Shown: positions 20,913 to 31,578, numbered from the stretch's first letter. The stretch is DNA of 64,000 nt from Photobacterium sp. JCM 19050 (GCA_001310455.1 BAXG01000028.1:1-64000), one strand, 5' to 3'. Notes: generated by a model not told the origin, from the sequence alone. Translations and numbers: made by a program.

Positions 20913-21517
20913 ATGCTGAAGAAATTGATGGTGGCTGCCAGTGCCTGTTGCTGGCTTTTTCCGCGCAGGCAGCGCGTTTTAATGCCGGTGAGGACTATCA
21001 GGTTCTCAACCTTCCAGCAACTGAGAAACCGACAGTAACTGAGTTCTTCTCATTTTTCTGTCCCCATTGCTACCAGCAGGACCCGTTTTTCCAGGCTTTG
21101 AAAAAGCAGTTGCCTGAAAACGCGACTTTCGAGAAAAAACATGTCTCCTTTATGGGCGGCAAGATGGGCCCGGCAGTCAGCCGAGCTTACGCCACCATGG
21201 TACTGCTTGGTGTCCAGGACAAGATGTCTCCGGTTCTGTTTAACCGTATCCACGTCCAGAACAACGCCCCGCGCAGCGAAGCAGATATCCGCCAGATGTT
21301 TATTGATGAGGGTGTAAGCGCCGAAGAGTTTGACGGCACCTTTAACAGCTTTGCCGCCAAGTCCATGGCCAGCCGTTTTGACAAAGCATTCAGCGATGCC
21401 GGCCTTCAGGGTGTGCCTGCGGTTATCGTTAACGGCAAATACTATGTCACTCCGAAAACCATCAAAACTGCAGAAGACTATTTTGCGCTGGTAAATTACC
21501 TGCTTACCCAGAAGTAA
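20913..21517 (+). CDS. dsbA: Thiol:disulfide interchange protein DsbA, frameshifted
   Basis: DsbA introduces disulfide bonds in periplasmic proteins. The signal peptide (MLKKLMVAASA, then LLLAFSAQA) is cut by one missing C near 20943; restored, it precedes the mature protein starting ARFNAGEDYQ. The thioredoxin fold has the active site FFCPHCYQ and the cis-proline loop GVPAVIVNG. Repaired length is about 201 residues, near E. coli DsbA (208). It follows srkA, and a strong bidirectional terminator lies after it. Confidence 0.95.
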
Positions 21518-21526
21518 ACAGGCATG

Positions 21527-21552
21527 AAAAAAGCACCGCGAGGTGCTTTTTT
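21527..21552. terminator. Bidirectional terminator, dsbA / yihG
   Basis: AAAAAAGCACC (21527-21537) and GGTGCTTTTTT (21542-21552) surround a GCGA loop. The A and T runs on both sides let it stop transcripts from both convergent genes. Confidence 0.92.
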
Positions 21553-21568
21553 CTTATCCCGATACCGG

Positions 21569-22444
21569 TTAAACCCGGTTGAATAAATCAGCCAGCAAGC
21601 TGTCCTTTGTTGCCCACACATCATTGAGCCAGCGTTGGAAACGGCGCTTGTACTGCTTGTCGTTAAAGTAATCCCCCCGCACCTGCTCATCTACCGGCAG
21701 GGTCCGGATACTCACCACAACTCGTCCCATCTTACCGGTCAGCATATCCTTGAACGGTGTTCCTGTGTTTTCCGGATAAGCAATGGTGACATCGACGATA
21801 CGGTCAAATTGCTCCCCCATTACATCCAAGGTATAGGCAATTCCGCCGGATTTTGGCGGCAACAGGTGCTGGTAGGGGGATTTGGTTTTGTGGTGTTTGT
21901 CTGCCGTGAAGCGGGTTCTCCACGTAGTTCACCACCGTGGTCGGGTTATGTCGGAACTTCTCACAGGAACGGCGGGTGGTTTTCAGGTCTTCGCCACGCT
22001 TTTCCGGATTCTTGAGCAAGTATGAGCGGGAGTACCGCTTCATAAAGGGCATATCCAATGCCCAGCACGCGATACCGAGAAACGGTACGTAGAGCAGTTC
22101 CTGCTTTAGGAAGAACTTTGGCATCGGCGCTCTGTTTCTGAGCACACTGGCTAGAACCACGATATCGGCCCAGCTCAGGTGATTACAAATCACCAGATAC
22201 CAGCTGTTGTGGTTAAGGTCTTGCCCGCCCTCAATTTCCCAACGGAGCCCGGGGTTGGTCAGCTCAAGGGCTTTCTGGTTGGTGGTCGCCCATCCCCACA
22301 TTACACGGTCCGCCATGCGGGTAAACAGCGGTTGCCAGCCTTTACCGGCAGCAGGACCTTCAACAAAGCCACCAAAAGTACCAGCAGAGAACCCACTGAA
22401 GTGCTTAAAAAAATCGCTATTAAATTAACCGGTAACGCCAGCAC
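21569..22444 (-). CDS. yihG: Acyltransferase YihG, two frameshifts
   Basis: This is a membrane lysophospholipid/glycerolipid acyltransferase-fold protein similar to E. coli YihG. A hydrophobic N-terminus ([15 protein letters not shown] onward) leads to the catalytic NHxxxxD motif in [34 protein letters not shown] and a C-terminal domain ([20 protein letters not shown]) follow. Breaks lie near 22333 (one C) and 21918 (probably two G's in GAGGGAACC). The start is uncertain; GTG 22444 with AGGGTGGAAAG before it is preferred. The substrate is not known with certainty. Confidence 0.85.
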
Positions 22445-22582
22445 CTTTCCACCCTGAACGTAAAAACAAATCAGTCTTACCATTACGTGAATGTAATGTG
22501 ACAGGCAGAAATAATACTGTGATGAAATAAAAAACACCATTCATTGCGGATTTATTCGGCAATGCCTCCGGTTAATGCCACC

Positions 22583-24103
22583 TCAGCTTGCCTGCGCTGT
22601 GAGCTGCTTCATCAGCCGGTCCATAGCCCGGTAGCCAAGGGCTTCTGCGAGGTGCCGCCGGGTAATGTCCGGCTCCCCGTTAAGATCTGCCAGGGTACGC
22701 GATACCTTGATGATGCGGTGGTAAGCCCGGATTGACAGCCCCAGGCGGTGAAGTGCCGTTTCCAGAAATTCCGCATCCTCCCTGGCAAGCGGCAGTAACG
22801 TTCTATTTCCCGCCCGGCAAGCAGGGCGTTAATTTTCCCGCTCCTCGCCAACATACGCTCCCTTGCTGTGTGGACCCTCGCCCTGACTTCATCGGTACTC
22901 TCTCCCCGCTCCCCGCCTTTGGCAAGCGTGCCCTGTGGCAACGCCGGGATTTCGATGGAAAGGTCAAAACGGTCAAGAAGCGGTCCGGAGAGGCGGCTTA
23001 AATAGCGAAGAATCACCTGGGGTGACACCCTGGCCTGATTGCCTCATAGTAACCGGTCGGGCTGGGGTTCAGGGCGCCAACCAACTGAAACCTCGCCGGG
23101 AACTGGGTTTTGCTCGCGGCACGGGAGATAATAATTTCGCCGGACTCCAGCGGTTCTCGCATGGCATCCAGCACTTTCCTCTCAAACTCCGGCATCTCAT
23201 CCAAGAACAACACCCCGTTGTGCGCCAGGGAAATCTCCCCCGGCCTTGGGTTACTGCCGCCGCCCACCAGCGCCGCCATTGAGCTTGAGTGATGCGGAGC
23301 CCGAAACGGCCTCTTACGCCAGTTTCCTTCATGGAGCGGTTGCTGGGTAAGGGAAGTTACCGCCGCCGTTTCCAGTGCCTCGTCATTGTTCATGTCCGGC
23401 AGCAGGTCACACATCCTGGAGGCCAGCATGGTTTTCCCTGTACCTGGAGGGCCAAGGAATAACAGATTGTGTCCACCGGCTGCCGCGATTTCCAGGGCAC
23501 GCTTTCCCTGTTGCTGACCGATAATATCCCGCATACAGCGCTTTGAAGGCCGGGCTTCCGGCTCCGGGTCGGTTTCATCCAACCCAAGGGCAAGCTGACC
23601 GCACAGGTAACGGCAAACGCCGGTCAGGTCAGGCGCAGATTTATGCAAATCCCTGCCAACCAGCGCCGCCTGATTAGCATTGTCGACAGGCACCACCAGA
23701 CAGCGCTCCTCCCGCTCGCTGCCAGTGCAGCCGGAAGTGCCCCCTTAACTCCACGAAGCTGGCCGGACAGCGCCAGCTCGCCGAGAAATTCATGGTTTTT
23801 CAGCTTCTCCTCCGGAATTTGTCCGGAAGCAGCCAAAATCCCCAAAGCAATCGGCAGGTCAAAGCGGCCGCCTTCTTTGGGTAAATCCGCGGGTGCAAGG
23901 TTGACGGTTATCCGACGCGACGGGAACTCAAAGCCACCATTGACGATCGCGCTCCTCACTCGGTCCCTGGACTCCTTCACCGTGGTTTCCGCCAACCCCA
24001 CCAGGTTGAACCCGGGCAACCCATTACTGATGTGAACTTCGACCGTCACCTCCGGCGCATCCACGCCCACACTGGCCCGGCTGTGTACAATTGCTAAATT
24101 CAT
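22583..24103 (-). CDS. comM: Mg-chelatase-like AAA ATPase ComM (YifB), three frameshifts
   Basis: ComM is a hexameric helicase that helps branch migration during natural transformation in Vibrio; YifB is its E. coli name. A Lon-like N-terminal domain ([19 protein letters not shown]) is followed by an AAA core with Walker [14 protein letters not shown] and Walker [12 protein letters not shown], then a C-terminal lid. Breaks near 23718, 23039 (one A) and 22795 (one C) separate four segments; the repaired length is about 507 residues. ATG 24103 opens [17 protein letters not shown], as in the family. Like E. coli yifB it diverges from the ilv leader. Together with dprA it suggests competence ability. 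Confidence 0.93.
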
Positions 24104-24207
24104 CCCTGACACCCGCTTTTGATAACCAACTCAATGAAAATTCATCAATTTGTTGTATAGATAATCGAAAACTGTGCATTTTTTCCAAGATCCGGGCGTG
24201 TTTTTAC

Positions 24208-24236
24208 TTGTCATGCGAGCCATGTCTGTGTTACCA
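24208..24236 (+). promoter_or_regulatory. Possible ilv operon promoter
   Basis: TTGTCA (24208-24213) followed 17 bases later by TTACCA (24231-24236) is the best promoter-like pair upstream of the leader peptide. The -10 box is poor, so this is tentative. Confidence 0.3.
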
Positions 24237-24276
24237 CTAAAGGCGACTAACAAATAAGCAAACACGACACAGACAA

Positions 24277-24363
24277 ATGACAATATTCGCCAAAGCACTG
24301 GTCCTAATTATTCGCATTATCGTGGTGATTATTCCGCGAGGGGCGCAGGCAGGCGAAAAATAA
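24277..24363 (+). CDS. ilvL: ilv operon leader peptide IlvL
   Basis: This 28-codon frame encodes [20 protein letters not shown] followed by RGAQAGEK. Ten of the twelve residues from 8 to 19 are Leu, Ile or Val ([12 protein letters not shown] with one Arg), that is, the branched-chain amino acids made by the downstream operon. It ends 19 bases before a terminator hairpin. Scarcity of charged Leu, Ile or Val tRNA would stall the ribosome here and prevent terminator formation, as in the E. coli ilvGMEDA operon. The ribosome site is weak. No protein function is expected beyond this. Confidence 0.93.
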   Translation: MTIFAKALVLIIRIIVVIIPRGAQAGEK

Positions 24364-24382
24364 CACACAACATCGCATGCTA

Positions 24383-24414
24383 AGCCCCCGCACCGAAAGG
24401 TCCGGGGGCTTTTT
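24383..24414 (+). terminator. Attenuator terminator of the ilv operon
   Basis: AGCCCCCGCACC (24383-24394) pairs, with one mismatch, with GGTCCGGGGGCT (24399-24410) around GAAA and is followed by TTTTT. Its place between the leader peptide and ilvG identifies it as the attenuator. Confidence 0.92.
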
Positions 24415-24515
24415 CATACCCAGGAAGCCAACAGGAAAGAGCAAGGAAAAAGGGACATGGAGACAGGGAATCCCGACACGCCGGAAGGCAAACAGGACAC
24501 AATCAGGAGACAGCC

Positions 24516-26164
24516 ATGACAGGAGCACAACTGGTTGTCAGCCTACTGAAAGAGCAAGGCATCAAAACCGTTTTCGGCTACCCCGCGGAGCCATTATGCC
24601 AATCTATGATGCCCTGTATGACGGCGGGGTCGAACACATACTCTGCCGCCACGAGCAAGGAGCCGCCATGGCAGCCATTGGGTATGCCCGTTCAACCGGC
24701 GGGGTCGGTGTGTGCATGGCAACATCAGGCCCCGGAGCCACCAACCTTATCACTGGGCTTGCGGATGCCATGCTGGACTCGGTTCCCCTGGTTGCGATCA
24801 CCGGGCAGGTCGCCTCCCCGCTAATCGGCACAGACGCCTTCCAGGAGGTCGATGTACTTGGCATGTCCCTGTCATGTACCAAACACAGCTACCTGGTGAC
24901 CCGGAAAGAAGATCTGGCAGCAACCCTTAATGAAGCTTTCCAGGTTGCCTCAGAAGGCCGCCCCGGACCGGTACTGGTGGACATCGCCAAAGATATTCAG
25001 CTCAGTGAAATGGGAATGCCGTTAACGGCTGTCAGCCCATCTCCCTCCACCCATTCTCTGGATCACGGCCAGGTCGAAAAAGCCAATGATCTGCTGGCAA
25101 AGAGCAAGCGCCCGGTCCTCTACATCGGCGGTGGCGTGCAGATGGCCAAAGCCACTGAAGCGGTGCGCGATTTTGCCCGTACAACCGGTATTCCTGCCAC
25201 CAGCACCCTGAAAGGTCTGGGAACCTTTACCGATGATTTCCCTTATTACCTTGGCATGCTCGGAATGCACGGCACCAAGGCGGCAAACCTGGTCGTTCAG
25301 GAGTGCGACCTCCTTATCGCCATCGGCGCCCGTTTCGATGACCGGGTAACCGGAAAACTCGATACCTTTGCCCCCAACGCCAGTGTCGTCCACATTGACA
25401 TCGATGCGGCTGAATTTAGCAAACTTCGCCATGCCAATGCCCCGGTCCGGGGGGATATCAATGACATCATGCCCCTGCTTACCTCCCCGGCCGATATCAG
25501 TGACTGGCAGCACAAGGTCGCTGACCTCAAGTCCTTGTTTGGCTGGCGTTACGACCACCCCGGTGAGGCGATTTTTGCCCCGGCGTTGCTAAAACAACTC
25601 TCTGAGAAGATGAAAGGCTCAACTGTGGTGGCAACGGATGTCGGCCAGCACCAAATGTGGGTCGCCCAACATATGATGCCGCGCCAGCCGGAAAACCTGC
25701 TGACCTCAGCCGGGCTCGGCACCATGGGCTTTGGTCTGCCGGCAGCCCTGGGCGCTAAAGTCGCCCGCCCGGATGACGACGTGATCCTGGTAACCGGTGA
25801 CGGCTCATTCATGATGAACATTCAGGAGCTCGGTACCCTCAAACGCCGTGGGATCCCGGTCAAGATAGTCCTGCTCGACAACCAGCGTCTCGGCATGGTT
25901 CGCCAGTGGCAGTCACTGTTTTTCAGCGGCCGTTTCAGCGAAACCATCCTGGATGACAACCCGGATTTCGTTACCCTGGCAAAGGCGTTCGACATCCCCG
26001 CCCGGACAATCACCACTAAATCAGAGATTGATGGAGCACTCGCTGAGCTGCTTTCAGCAGAGACAGCTTTCCTGTTGCACGTCGCCATCTCCGAAGAAGA
26101 AAACGTATGGCCGCTGGTTCCCCCCGGTGCAGCCAACCATGAAATGCTGGAGGATAACGTATGA
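24516..26164 (+). CDS. ilvG: Acetolactate synthase II large subunit, frameshifted
   Basis: IlvG is the thiamine-diphosphate enzyme that condenses pyruvate with pyruvate or 2-ketobutyrate, first common step of Val, Leu and Ile synthesis. It has the catalytic-glutamate segment [16 protein letters not shown], the central domain with [18 protein letters not shown], and the ThDP motif [18 protein letters not shown]. The first 23 codons ([20 protein letters not shown]) are cut from the rest by one missing G near 24585, where TACCCCGGCGGAGCC is expected (YPGGAIMP). Repaired length is 549 residues (E. coli IlvG 548). Its end overlaps ilvM by four bases. Confidence 0.96.
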
Positions 26165-26415
26165 ATACCCATACTTTAGCTATTGAAGCCAAACCCCAAC
26201 CCGAGCTGTTGGAGCGGGTACTTCGCGTAACACGCCACCGTGGTTTCGTGGTAAAACAGTGTGTTATGGCAAACACAGAGGAAACATCAGGCATTACCAT
26301 TGAGGTGACGGTTGAAAGCGATCGGCCTATCACCAACCTTTATCACCAACTGGACAAGCTTTGGGACGTAACTAACATCAAGCTGGTAGCCAACCAGCAA
26401 CAGTTACGTGCGTAG
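26161..26415 (+). CDS. ilvM: Acetolactate synthase II small subunit IlvM
   Basis: The 84-residue protein is a single ACT-domain regulatory subunit of isozyme II. It opens [20 protein letters not shown] and contains [18 protein letters not shown], the usual ACT core. It starts inside the last codons of ilvG (ATGA overlap), so subunit production is coupled. Length agrees with E. coli IlvM (87). Isozyme II of enterobacteria is insensitive to valine feedback; whether that holds here cannot be read from sequence. Confidence 0.95.
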   Translation: MNTHTLAIEAKPQPELLERVLRVTRHRGFVVKQCVMANTEETSGITIEVTVESDRPITNLYHQLDKLWDVTNIKLVANQQQLRA

Positions 26416-26434
26416 TATTTAAGGAAGAATAACA

Positions 26435-27367
26435 ATGGCAAACACTGCAGAATTTATTTGGTTCAATGGAGAGCTGGTCAAGTGGCATGAAGCCAAGGTT
26501 CACGTCCTGACCCACGCCATGCACTATGGCACATCGGTTTTCGAAGGCATTCGCTGTTACAACACCCCCAATGGCCCGGTGGTTTTCCGTCATCGTGAAC
26601 ACATGCAGCGTCTCAAAGACTCAGCAAAAATCTACCGCTTCCCGATTCCTTACAATGTCGATGAGCTGATGGAGGCTTGCCGCGAAACCCTGCGAGCCAA
26701 CAAGCTTGATTCTGCTTACATCCGCCCTCTGGGCTTTGTCGGCAACGTCGGACTGGGTGTCTGCCCGCCACCTGAAACCGAAATGGAACTTATTATCGCC
26801 GCGTTTGCCTGGGGCTCTTATCTTGGCGAGGAAGCGCTGGCCAACGGCGTAGATGCGATGATTTCAAGCTGGAACCGTTCTGCACCGAATACCATTCCGA
26901 CGGCGGCCAAAGCTGGCGGTAACTACCTCTCTTCTCTGCTTGTCGGTGGCGAAGCACGCCGCCATGGCTACGCAGAAGGCATTGCACTGGATGTACGCGG
27001 CTACCTTTCAGAAGGTGCGGGTGAGAACTTGTTTGTGATTAAAAATGGCGTGATTTCCACCCCACCGGCCACCAGTGCCATCCTGCCCGGCATTACCCGA
27101 GATTCCATCATGACGCTGGCCAGAGAAGCCGGCTACGAGGTTCGGGAAGAACCCATTGCCCGAGAGGCGCTTTACCTGGCTGATGAAGTCTTTATGACCG
27201 GCACCGCAGCCGAGATTGTCCCGGTACGCAGTGTTGACCAGATAGAAGTGGGCGAAGGGAAGCGCGGCCCGATAACCGAAGAACTGCAAAGCGCTTTCTT
27301 TGGCCTGTTTAACGGCCTGACCGAAGACAAATGGGGCTGGCTGGATCCGGTCCACGGCGAGAAGTAA
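26435..27367 (+). CDS. ilvE: Branched-chain amino acid aminotransferase
   Basis: IlvE is a PLP-dependent fold-IV transaminase that makes Val, Leu and Ile from their keto acids. The complete 310-residue protein matches E. coli (309). It has [20 protein letters not shown] at the start, [17 protein letters not shown], the PLP-lysine segment [17 protein letters not shown], and EGAGENLF and GTAAEIVPV in the cofactor-binding C-terminal half. It lies 19 bases after ilvM with an AAGGAAG ribosome site, within the ilvGMEDA operon. Confidence 0.97.
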   Translation: MANTAEFIWFNGELVKWHEAKVHVLTHAMHYGTSVFEGIRCYNTPNGPVVFRHREHMQRLKDSAKIYRFPIPYNVDELMEACRETLRANKLDSAYIRPLGFVGNVGLGVCPPPETEMELIIAAFAWGSYLGEEALANGVDAMISSWNRSAPNTIPTAAKAGGNYLSSLLVGGEARRHGYAEGIALDVRGYLSEGAGENLFVIKNGVISTPPATSAILPGITRDSIMTLAREAGYEVREEPIAREALYLADEVFMTGTAAEIVPVRSVDQIEVGEGKRGPITEELQSAFFGLFNGLTEDKWGWLDPVHGEK

Positions 27368-27378
27368 GGAGACACCTG

Positions 27379-29221
27379 ATGCCAAAATACCGTTCCGCGA
27401 CCTCCACAGAAGGGCGCAACATGGCCGGGGCCCGTGCCTGTGGCGCGCTACCGGCGTTAAAGATGAAGATTTCGGTAAACCGATAATTGCCGTGGTGAAC
27501 TCATTCACCCAGTTTGTTCCCGGCCACGTCCACCTCAAAGATCTGGGCCAGATGGTTGCGCGGGAAATAGAACAGGCTGGTGGCATCGCCAAAGAGTTCA
27601 ACACCATTGCAGTCGATGACGGTATCGCCATGGGCCACGGCGGGATGCTTTACTCCCTGCCATCCCGTGAGCTTATCGCCGACTCTGTTGAATACATGGC
27701 CAACGCACACTGTGTGGATGCCCTGGTCTGTATTTCAAACTGTGACAAAATTACCCCGGGGATGCTGATGGCGTCTATGCGCCTCAATATCCCAACCATC
27801 TTCGTTTCCGGCGGCCCGATGGAAGCGGGTAAAACCAAGCTCTCGGATCAAATCATCAAGCTGGATCTGGTTGACGCAATGATCCAGGGCGCGGATCCGG
27901 AAGTTTCTGATGAGCAAAGCGATCAAATTGAACGATCTGCCTGCCCGACCTGCGGATCCTGCTCCGGCATGTTTACGGCCAACTCCATGAACTGCCTGAC
28001 AGAAGCGCTGGGATTGAGCCAACCGGGAAATGGTTCGATGCTCGCTACCCATGCTGACCGCAAAGAGCTGTTCCTCAGCGCGGGCCGCCGAATTGTCGAC
28101 CTGACCAGACGCTACTATCGCGAAGATGATGAGAGTGTCCTTCCACGCAATATCGCCAGCTTCAAGGCATTTGAAAATGCCATGACACTGGATATCGCCA
28201 TGGGCGGCTCTACCAATACGGTTCTCCACCTGCTGGCAGCAGCCCGCGAGGGTGAAGTGAACTTCACTATGGAAGATATTGACCGCCTCTCCCGCCAGGT
28301 CCCGCACCTTTGCAAGGTGGCACCTTCCACACCCCAATACCACATGGAAGATGTACACCGCGCCGGCGGGGTTGTCGGTATCCTGGGTGAACTTGCCCGT
28401 GCAGGCCTCCTGCATACTGATGTAACCAATGTATTGGGCGGTACCCTTGCCGATACACTGGCACAGTACGACATCACAGTGACAGACTCAGAAGAGGTGA
28501 AAGCCTTTTTCCGTGCCGGGCCTGCGGGTATCCGGACCACGGAGGCATTCTCGCAGAACTGCCGCTGGGACACCCTGGATGATGACCGCCAAAACGGCTG
28601 TATCCGCAGCAAGGAAAATGCCTACAGCCAGGACGGCGGACTTGCGGTACTTTCCGGTAACCTCGCCGTTGACGGATGTATCGTAAAAACGGCGGGAGTG
28701 GACGCAGAAAACCTGACCTTCCGCGGCCCGGCTATCGTATTTGAAAGCCAGGAAGATGCGGTGGATGGAATCCTTGGCGGCACTGTGAAAGCCGGTGATG
28801 TAGTGATTATCCGCTACGAAGGCCCGAAAGGCGGCCCCGGTATGCAGGAGATGCTCTACCCGACCACTTACCTGAAATCCATGGGCTTGGCAAAGCCTGC
28901 GCCCTTATCACTGACGGCCGCTTCTCCGGCGGTACCAGCGGTCTCTCTATCGGTCACGTTTCCCCGGAAGCAGCCAATGGGGGTACCATCGGTCTGGTCC
29001 AGACCGGCGATATCATTGATATCGATATTCCGGCTCGCCGTATTGCACTGGAAGTCAGTGAAGACGAACTCAGCCGTCGCCGTACAGATTCTGATGCCAG
29101 GGGTTGGAAACCGGTTAACCGTGAACGCCAGGTCTCACTTGCCCTGAAAGCCTACGCCAACCTGGCAACCAGCGCAGACAAAGGTGCGGTGCGTGACAGC
29201 AGCAAACTGGAGGACAACTGA
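27379..29221 (+). CDS. ilvD: Dihydroxy-acid dehydratase, two frameshifts
   Basis: IlvD is an iron-sulfur dehydratase giving the keto-acid precursors of Val and Ile. Cluster cysteines are visible in [11 protein letters not shown] and [12 protein letters not shown]. Downstream are the [12 protein letters not shown] motif and the C-terminal [20 protein letters not shown]. Breaks lie near 27437 (one C, GTGCCCTGTGG) and 28889 (one G, TTGGGCAAAG). The start ATG 27379 opens [20 protein letters not shown], and a GGAG site precedes it. Repaired length is about 614 residues (E. coli 616). Its stop overlaps the ilvA start (TGATG). Confidence 0.96.
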
Positions 29222-30798
29222 TGGCAGCCCCAGATCCTGCCGCCAGTGATACCAACCTGCCCCTTTCCGGGGCGGGTTACCTGACGGAAATACTGCGCTC
29301 GCCGGTCTACGAAGTGGCGATGAAAACGCCTCTGCAAGAAATGAAGCGCCTTTCTGACCGGCTTGGTAACGCCGTGCACCTGAAGCGCGAAGACCGCCAA
29401 CCGGTGCACTCATTCAAGCTTCGTGGTGCCTACAACATGATGGCCCAGCTGACCGAGCAGCAAAAATCTGAAGGTGTGATTGCCGCATCTGCGGGCAACC
29501 ACGCCCAGGGTCTTGCATACTCTGCGCGCCATCTTGGGGTTCAGGCTACCATCGTGATGCCCAAAACCACCCCGGATATCAAGGTCAGTGCCGTTCGCAG
29601 TTTCGGTGGCATCGTTGTGCTTCACGGCAGCAACTTTGATGAGGCTAAAGCCAGGGCAATAGAACTGGCAGCAGAGCACAATTACACCTTTATCCCGCCA
29701 TTTGACCACCCAGCTGTGATTGCCGGCCAGGGAACCATTGGGCTCGAACTGGTGCAGCAAAACGGGCATCTGGAATATGTTTTCCTGCCTGTCGGCGGCG
29801 GTGGTATCGCAGCCGGTGTGGCGGTGCTTATCAAGCAGTTGATGCCTCACATCAAACTTATCGGTGTTGAAGCTGAAGACTCGGCCTGCCTGCGCGCAGC
29901 GCTGGACGCCGGGCATCAGGTAACACTGGACAATGTCGGTACCTTTGCTGACGGCGTGGCAGTAAAGCGTATCGGCGATGAAACCTACCGCCTGTGCAAA
30001 CAATATCTCGACGACTCTATTACCGTGACCAGCGATGAAATCTGCGCCGCGGTCCAGGATATCTTCGAAGATACACGCGCTATCGCGGAGCCGGCCGGAG
30101 CCCTTTCTCTGGCGGGGCTCAAACGCTACACGGATACCCACCGGATTAAGGATTGCCAGATGGCGGCTATCCTTTCCGGCGCTAACATGAATTTCCATAC
30201 CCTGCGTTATGTCTCCGAACGTGCGGAGTTGGGTGAAAAGCGTGAGGGCCTGCTGGCCGTTACTATTCCTGAGCGCCCCGGGGCTTTCCTGGAGTTTTGC
30301 CACATTATCGGTGGCCGGGCAGTTACCGAGTTCAATTACCGCTACAGCGATGACCACCTTGCCAATATCTTTGTCGGTGTTCGTCTGGCGGGCGGGCAGG
30401 ATGAGCTGGAAAGCATTATCGGTGATTTGAGAAAAGGCGGTTACCCGGTCGAAGATCTTTCAGACGATGAAATGGCCAAGGTCCACATCCGCTACATGAT
30501 TGGCGGCAGGCCGGCCAAGGTGATGCAGGAGCGGCTTTACAGCTTTGAATTCCCGGAATACCCGGGGGCGCTGATAAAGTTCCTGACAACCTTGGGAACC
30601 CAGTGGAACATCAGTTTGTTCAACTACCGCAACCACGGCGCAGATTACGGCCGAGTATTATGTGGATTTGAGCTGGAAGACAAGGATTTGCTGGCATTCA
30701 CCGCTCACCTGAGAGAGCTGGGTTACAGCTGGAAAGATGAAACGAACAACCCGGCATTTCGTTTCTTCCTTGCCAGGTCGGATATCAGGCGGGGTTAG
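29221..30798 (+). CDS. ilvA: Threonine deaminase, biosynthetic
   Basis: IlvA converts threonine to 2-ketobutyrate, the first committed step to isoleucine. The 525-residue protein has the PLP lysine in SFKLRGAYN, the phosphate-binding GGGG loop in LPVGGGGIAAGVAV, and two C-terminal ACT-like regulatory domains (LLAVTIPERPGAFLEF and LYSFEFPEYPGALIKF). Two such domains mark the biosynthetic, isoleucine-inhibited enzyme. The C-terminus runs a few residues beyond the usual FFLAG end (FFLARSDIRRG). It is translationally coupled to ilvD and is the last gene of the operon. Confidence 0.96.
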   Translation: MAAPDPAASDTNLPLSGAGYLTEILRSPVYEVAMKTPLQEMKRLSDRLGNAVHLKREDRQPVHSFKLRGAYNMMAQLTEQQKSEGVIAASAGNHAQGLAYSARHLGVQATIVMPKTTPDIKVSAVRSFGGIVVLHGSNFDEAKARAIELAAEHNYTFIPPFDHPAVIAGQGTIGLELVQQNGHLEYVFLPVGGGGIAAGVAVLIKQLMPHIKLIGVEAEDSACLRAALDAGHQVTLDNVGTFADGVAVKRIGDETYRLCKQYLDDSITVTSDEICAAVQDIFEDTRAIAEPAGALSLAGLKRYTDTHRIKDCQMAAILSGANMNFHTLRYVSERAELGEKREGLLAVTIPERPGAFLEFCHIIGGRAVTEFNYRYSDDHLANIFVGVRLAGGQDELESIIGDLRKGGYPVEDLSDDEMAKVHIRYMIGGRPAKVMQERLYSFEFPEYPGALIKFLTTLGTQWNISLFNYRNHGADYGRVLCGFELEDKDLLAFTAHLRELGYSWKDETNNPAFRFFLARSDIRRG

Positions 30799-30814
30799 CA
30801 AAAAACAGGACACA

Positions 30815-30861
30815 CAGGAACAGCCCCTGAAGAACCAATCTCCGGGGGCGACATATTCCTG
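30815..30861 (+). other. Inverted repeat after ilvA
   Basis: CAGGAA..GCCCC (30815-30827) faces GGGGC..TTCCTG (30845-30861), forming a nested inverted repeat with a 17-base centre. No U tract follows; it might fold at the 3' end of the ilv mRNA. Confidence 0.35.
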
Positions 30862-30891
30862 CCTGAGGTTGCCGAAGTATCGGCTGCAGAT

Positions 30892-31263
30892 CTAGCTGCG
30901 CTGCACAGCTTTAGAGTAATCAACCAGGAAGGAGGCCATATTGACCGATTGGTTGATCACAGCTTTGCGAGCTTCATGTGGCAGACGGGAAAACTGATCC
31001 ATCAAGCGGGCCAGATCCTGTTTGTATTCGTCATCCACAACTTCCACATTACGATCGCCATAAACAAACCACATCAGTGGACGTTCGGTAATGTCGGCAA
31101 TTCTGGAGAGCATACGCACACGTGGCTCAGTCTTACCGGTTTCGATATCCAAATAGGTTTGTCGCGCCACATCAAGCAATTTCGCCATACGAACCTGAGT
31201 GATACCCTTCCACTCACGTGCTTCCTTGATGCGTTTCGCAACTTGCTCTTTGGAGTCAATCAT
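30892..31263 (-). CDS. XRE-family transcriptional regulator
   Basis: The 123-residue protein has an N-terminal Cro/CI helix-turn-helix (about residues 8-62: RIKEAREWKGITQVRMAKLL, then VARQTYLDIETGKTEPR). The rest is an uncharacterised, mostly helical, acidic tail (VDDEYKQDLARLMDQFSRLP). A strong AAGGAG ribosome site supports the start. It is convergent with ilvA and divergent from nothing known. It is not IlvY, the LysR regulator found at the end of the E. coli ilv cluster. Its targets are unknown. Confidence 0.88.
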   Translation of the reverse strand: MIDSKEQVAKRIKEAREWKGITQVRMAKLLDVARQTYLDIETGKTEPRVRMLSRIADITERPLMWFVYGDRNVEVVDDEYKQDLARLMDQFSRLPHEARKAVINQSVNMASFLVDYSKAVQRS

Positions 31264-31523
31264 AACTATCTCCTTACAACGTACAGGCGTTTTTTATTAT
31301 GGTTGGGTACAAATATGCACAATGCGCACCAACATTTTAGACAAGATTTTTATTGTTATTTTTCATAAGGTTGTAAGAACCAAGCCGCGACAGAATTTAT
31401 CAACTTTCCATGCAGCTTTCTCCAAACTGCGAATTGAGTTGCAAAATGCAAATATCCTTTTTTAGCGGTTTGCCATAATACTAAATAGTGCTCTTCTCTT
31501 GGGGGGTTATACCAAATACTAAA
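31264..31523. other. Gap between the XRE gene and glmS
   Basis: This A/T-rich interval should contain the leftward XRE promoter (a CATAAT -10-like box at about 31299 on the minus strand). An imperfect palindrome TGCACAATGCGCA at 31316-31328 could be an autoregulatory operator. I see no gene in the remaining sequence. Confidence 0.4.
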
Positions 31524-31545
31524 AAAGGGAGCATATGCTCCCTTT
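31520..31545 (-). terminator. Rho-independent terminator of glmS
   Basis: AAAGGGAGC and GCTCCCTTT (31524-31545, loop ATAT) form a perfect stem. Read on the minus strand it ends in six T's. Confidence 0.93.
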
Positions 31546-31578
31546 GTGAGTTTTCATGCGGTGATCTTCAGATAGCCA

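Noticed and set aside
24377..24530. An ilvG frame that appears to start at 24377 and would give a 595-residue protein.
   Set aside because: The upstream part runs through the attenuator hairpin and encodes no family sequence. The true start is ATG 24516 in the neighbouring frame, joined by one restored G.
31554..31578. Extended C-terminus of GlmS.
   Set aside because: The extra residues follow a single missing base; the conserved end LAKSVTVE lies in the other frame with a stop at 31579.
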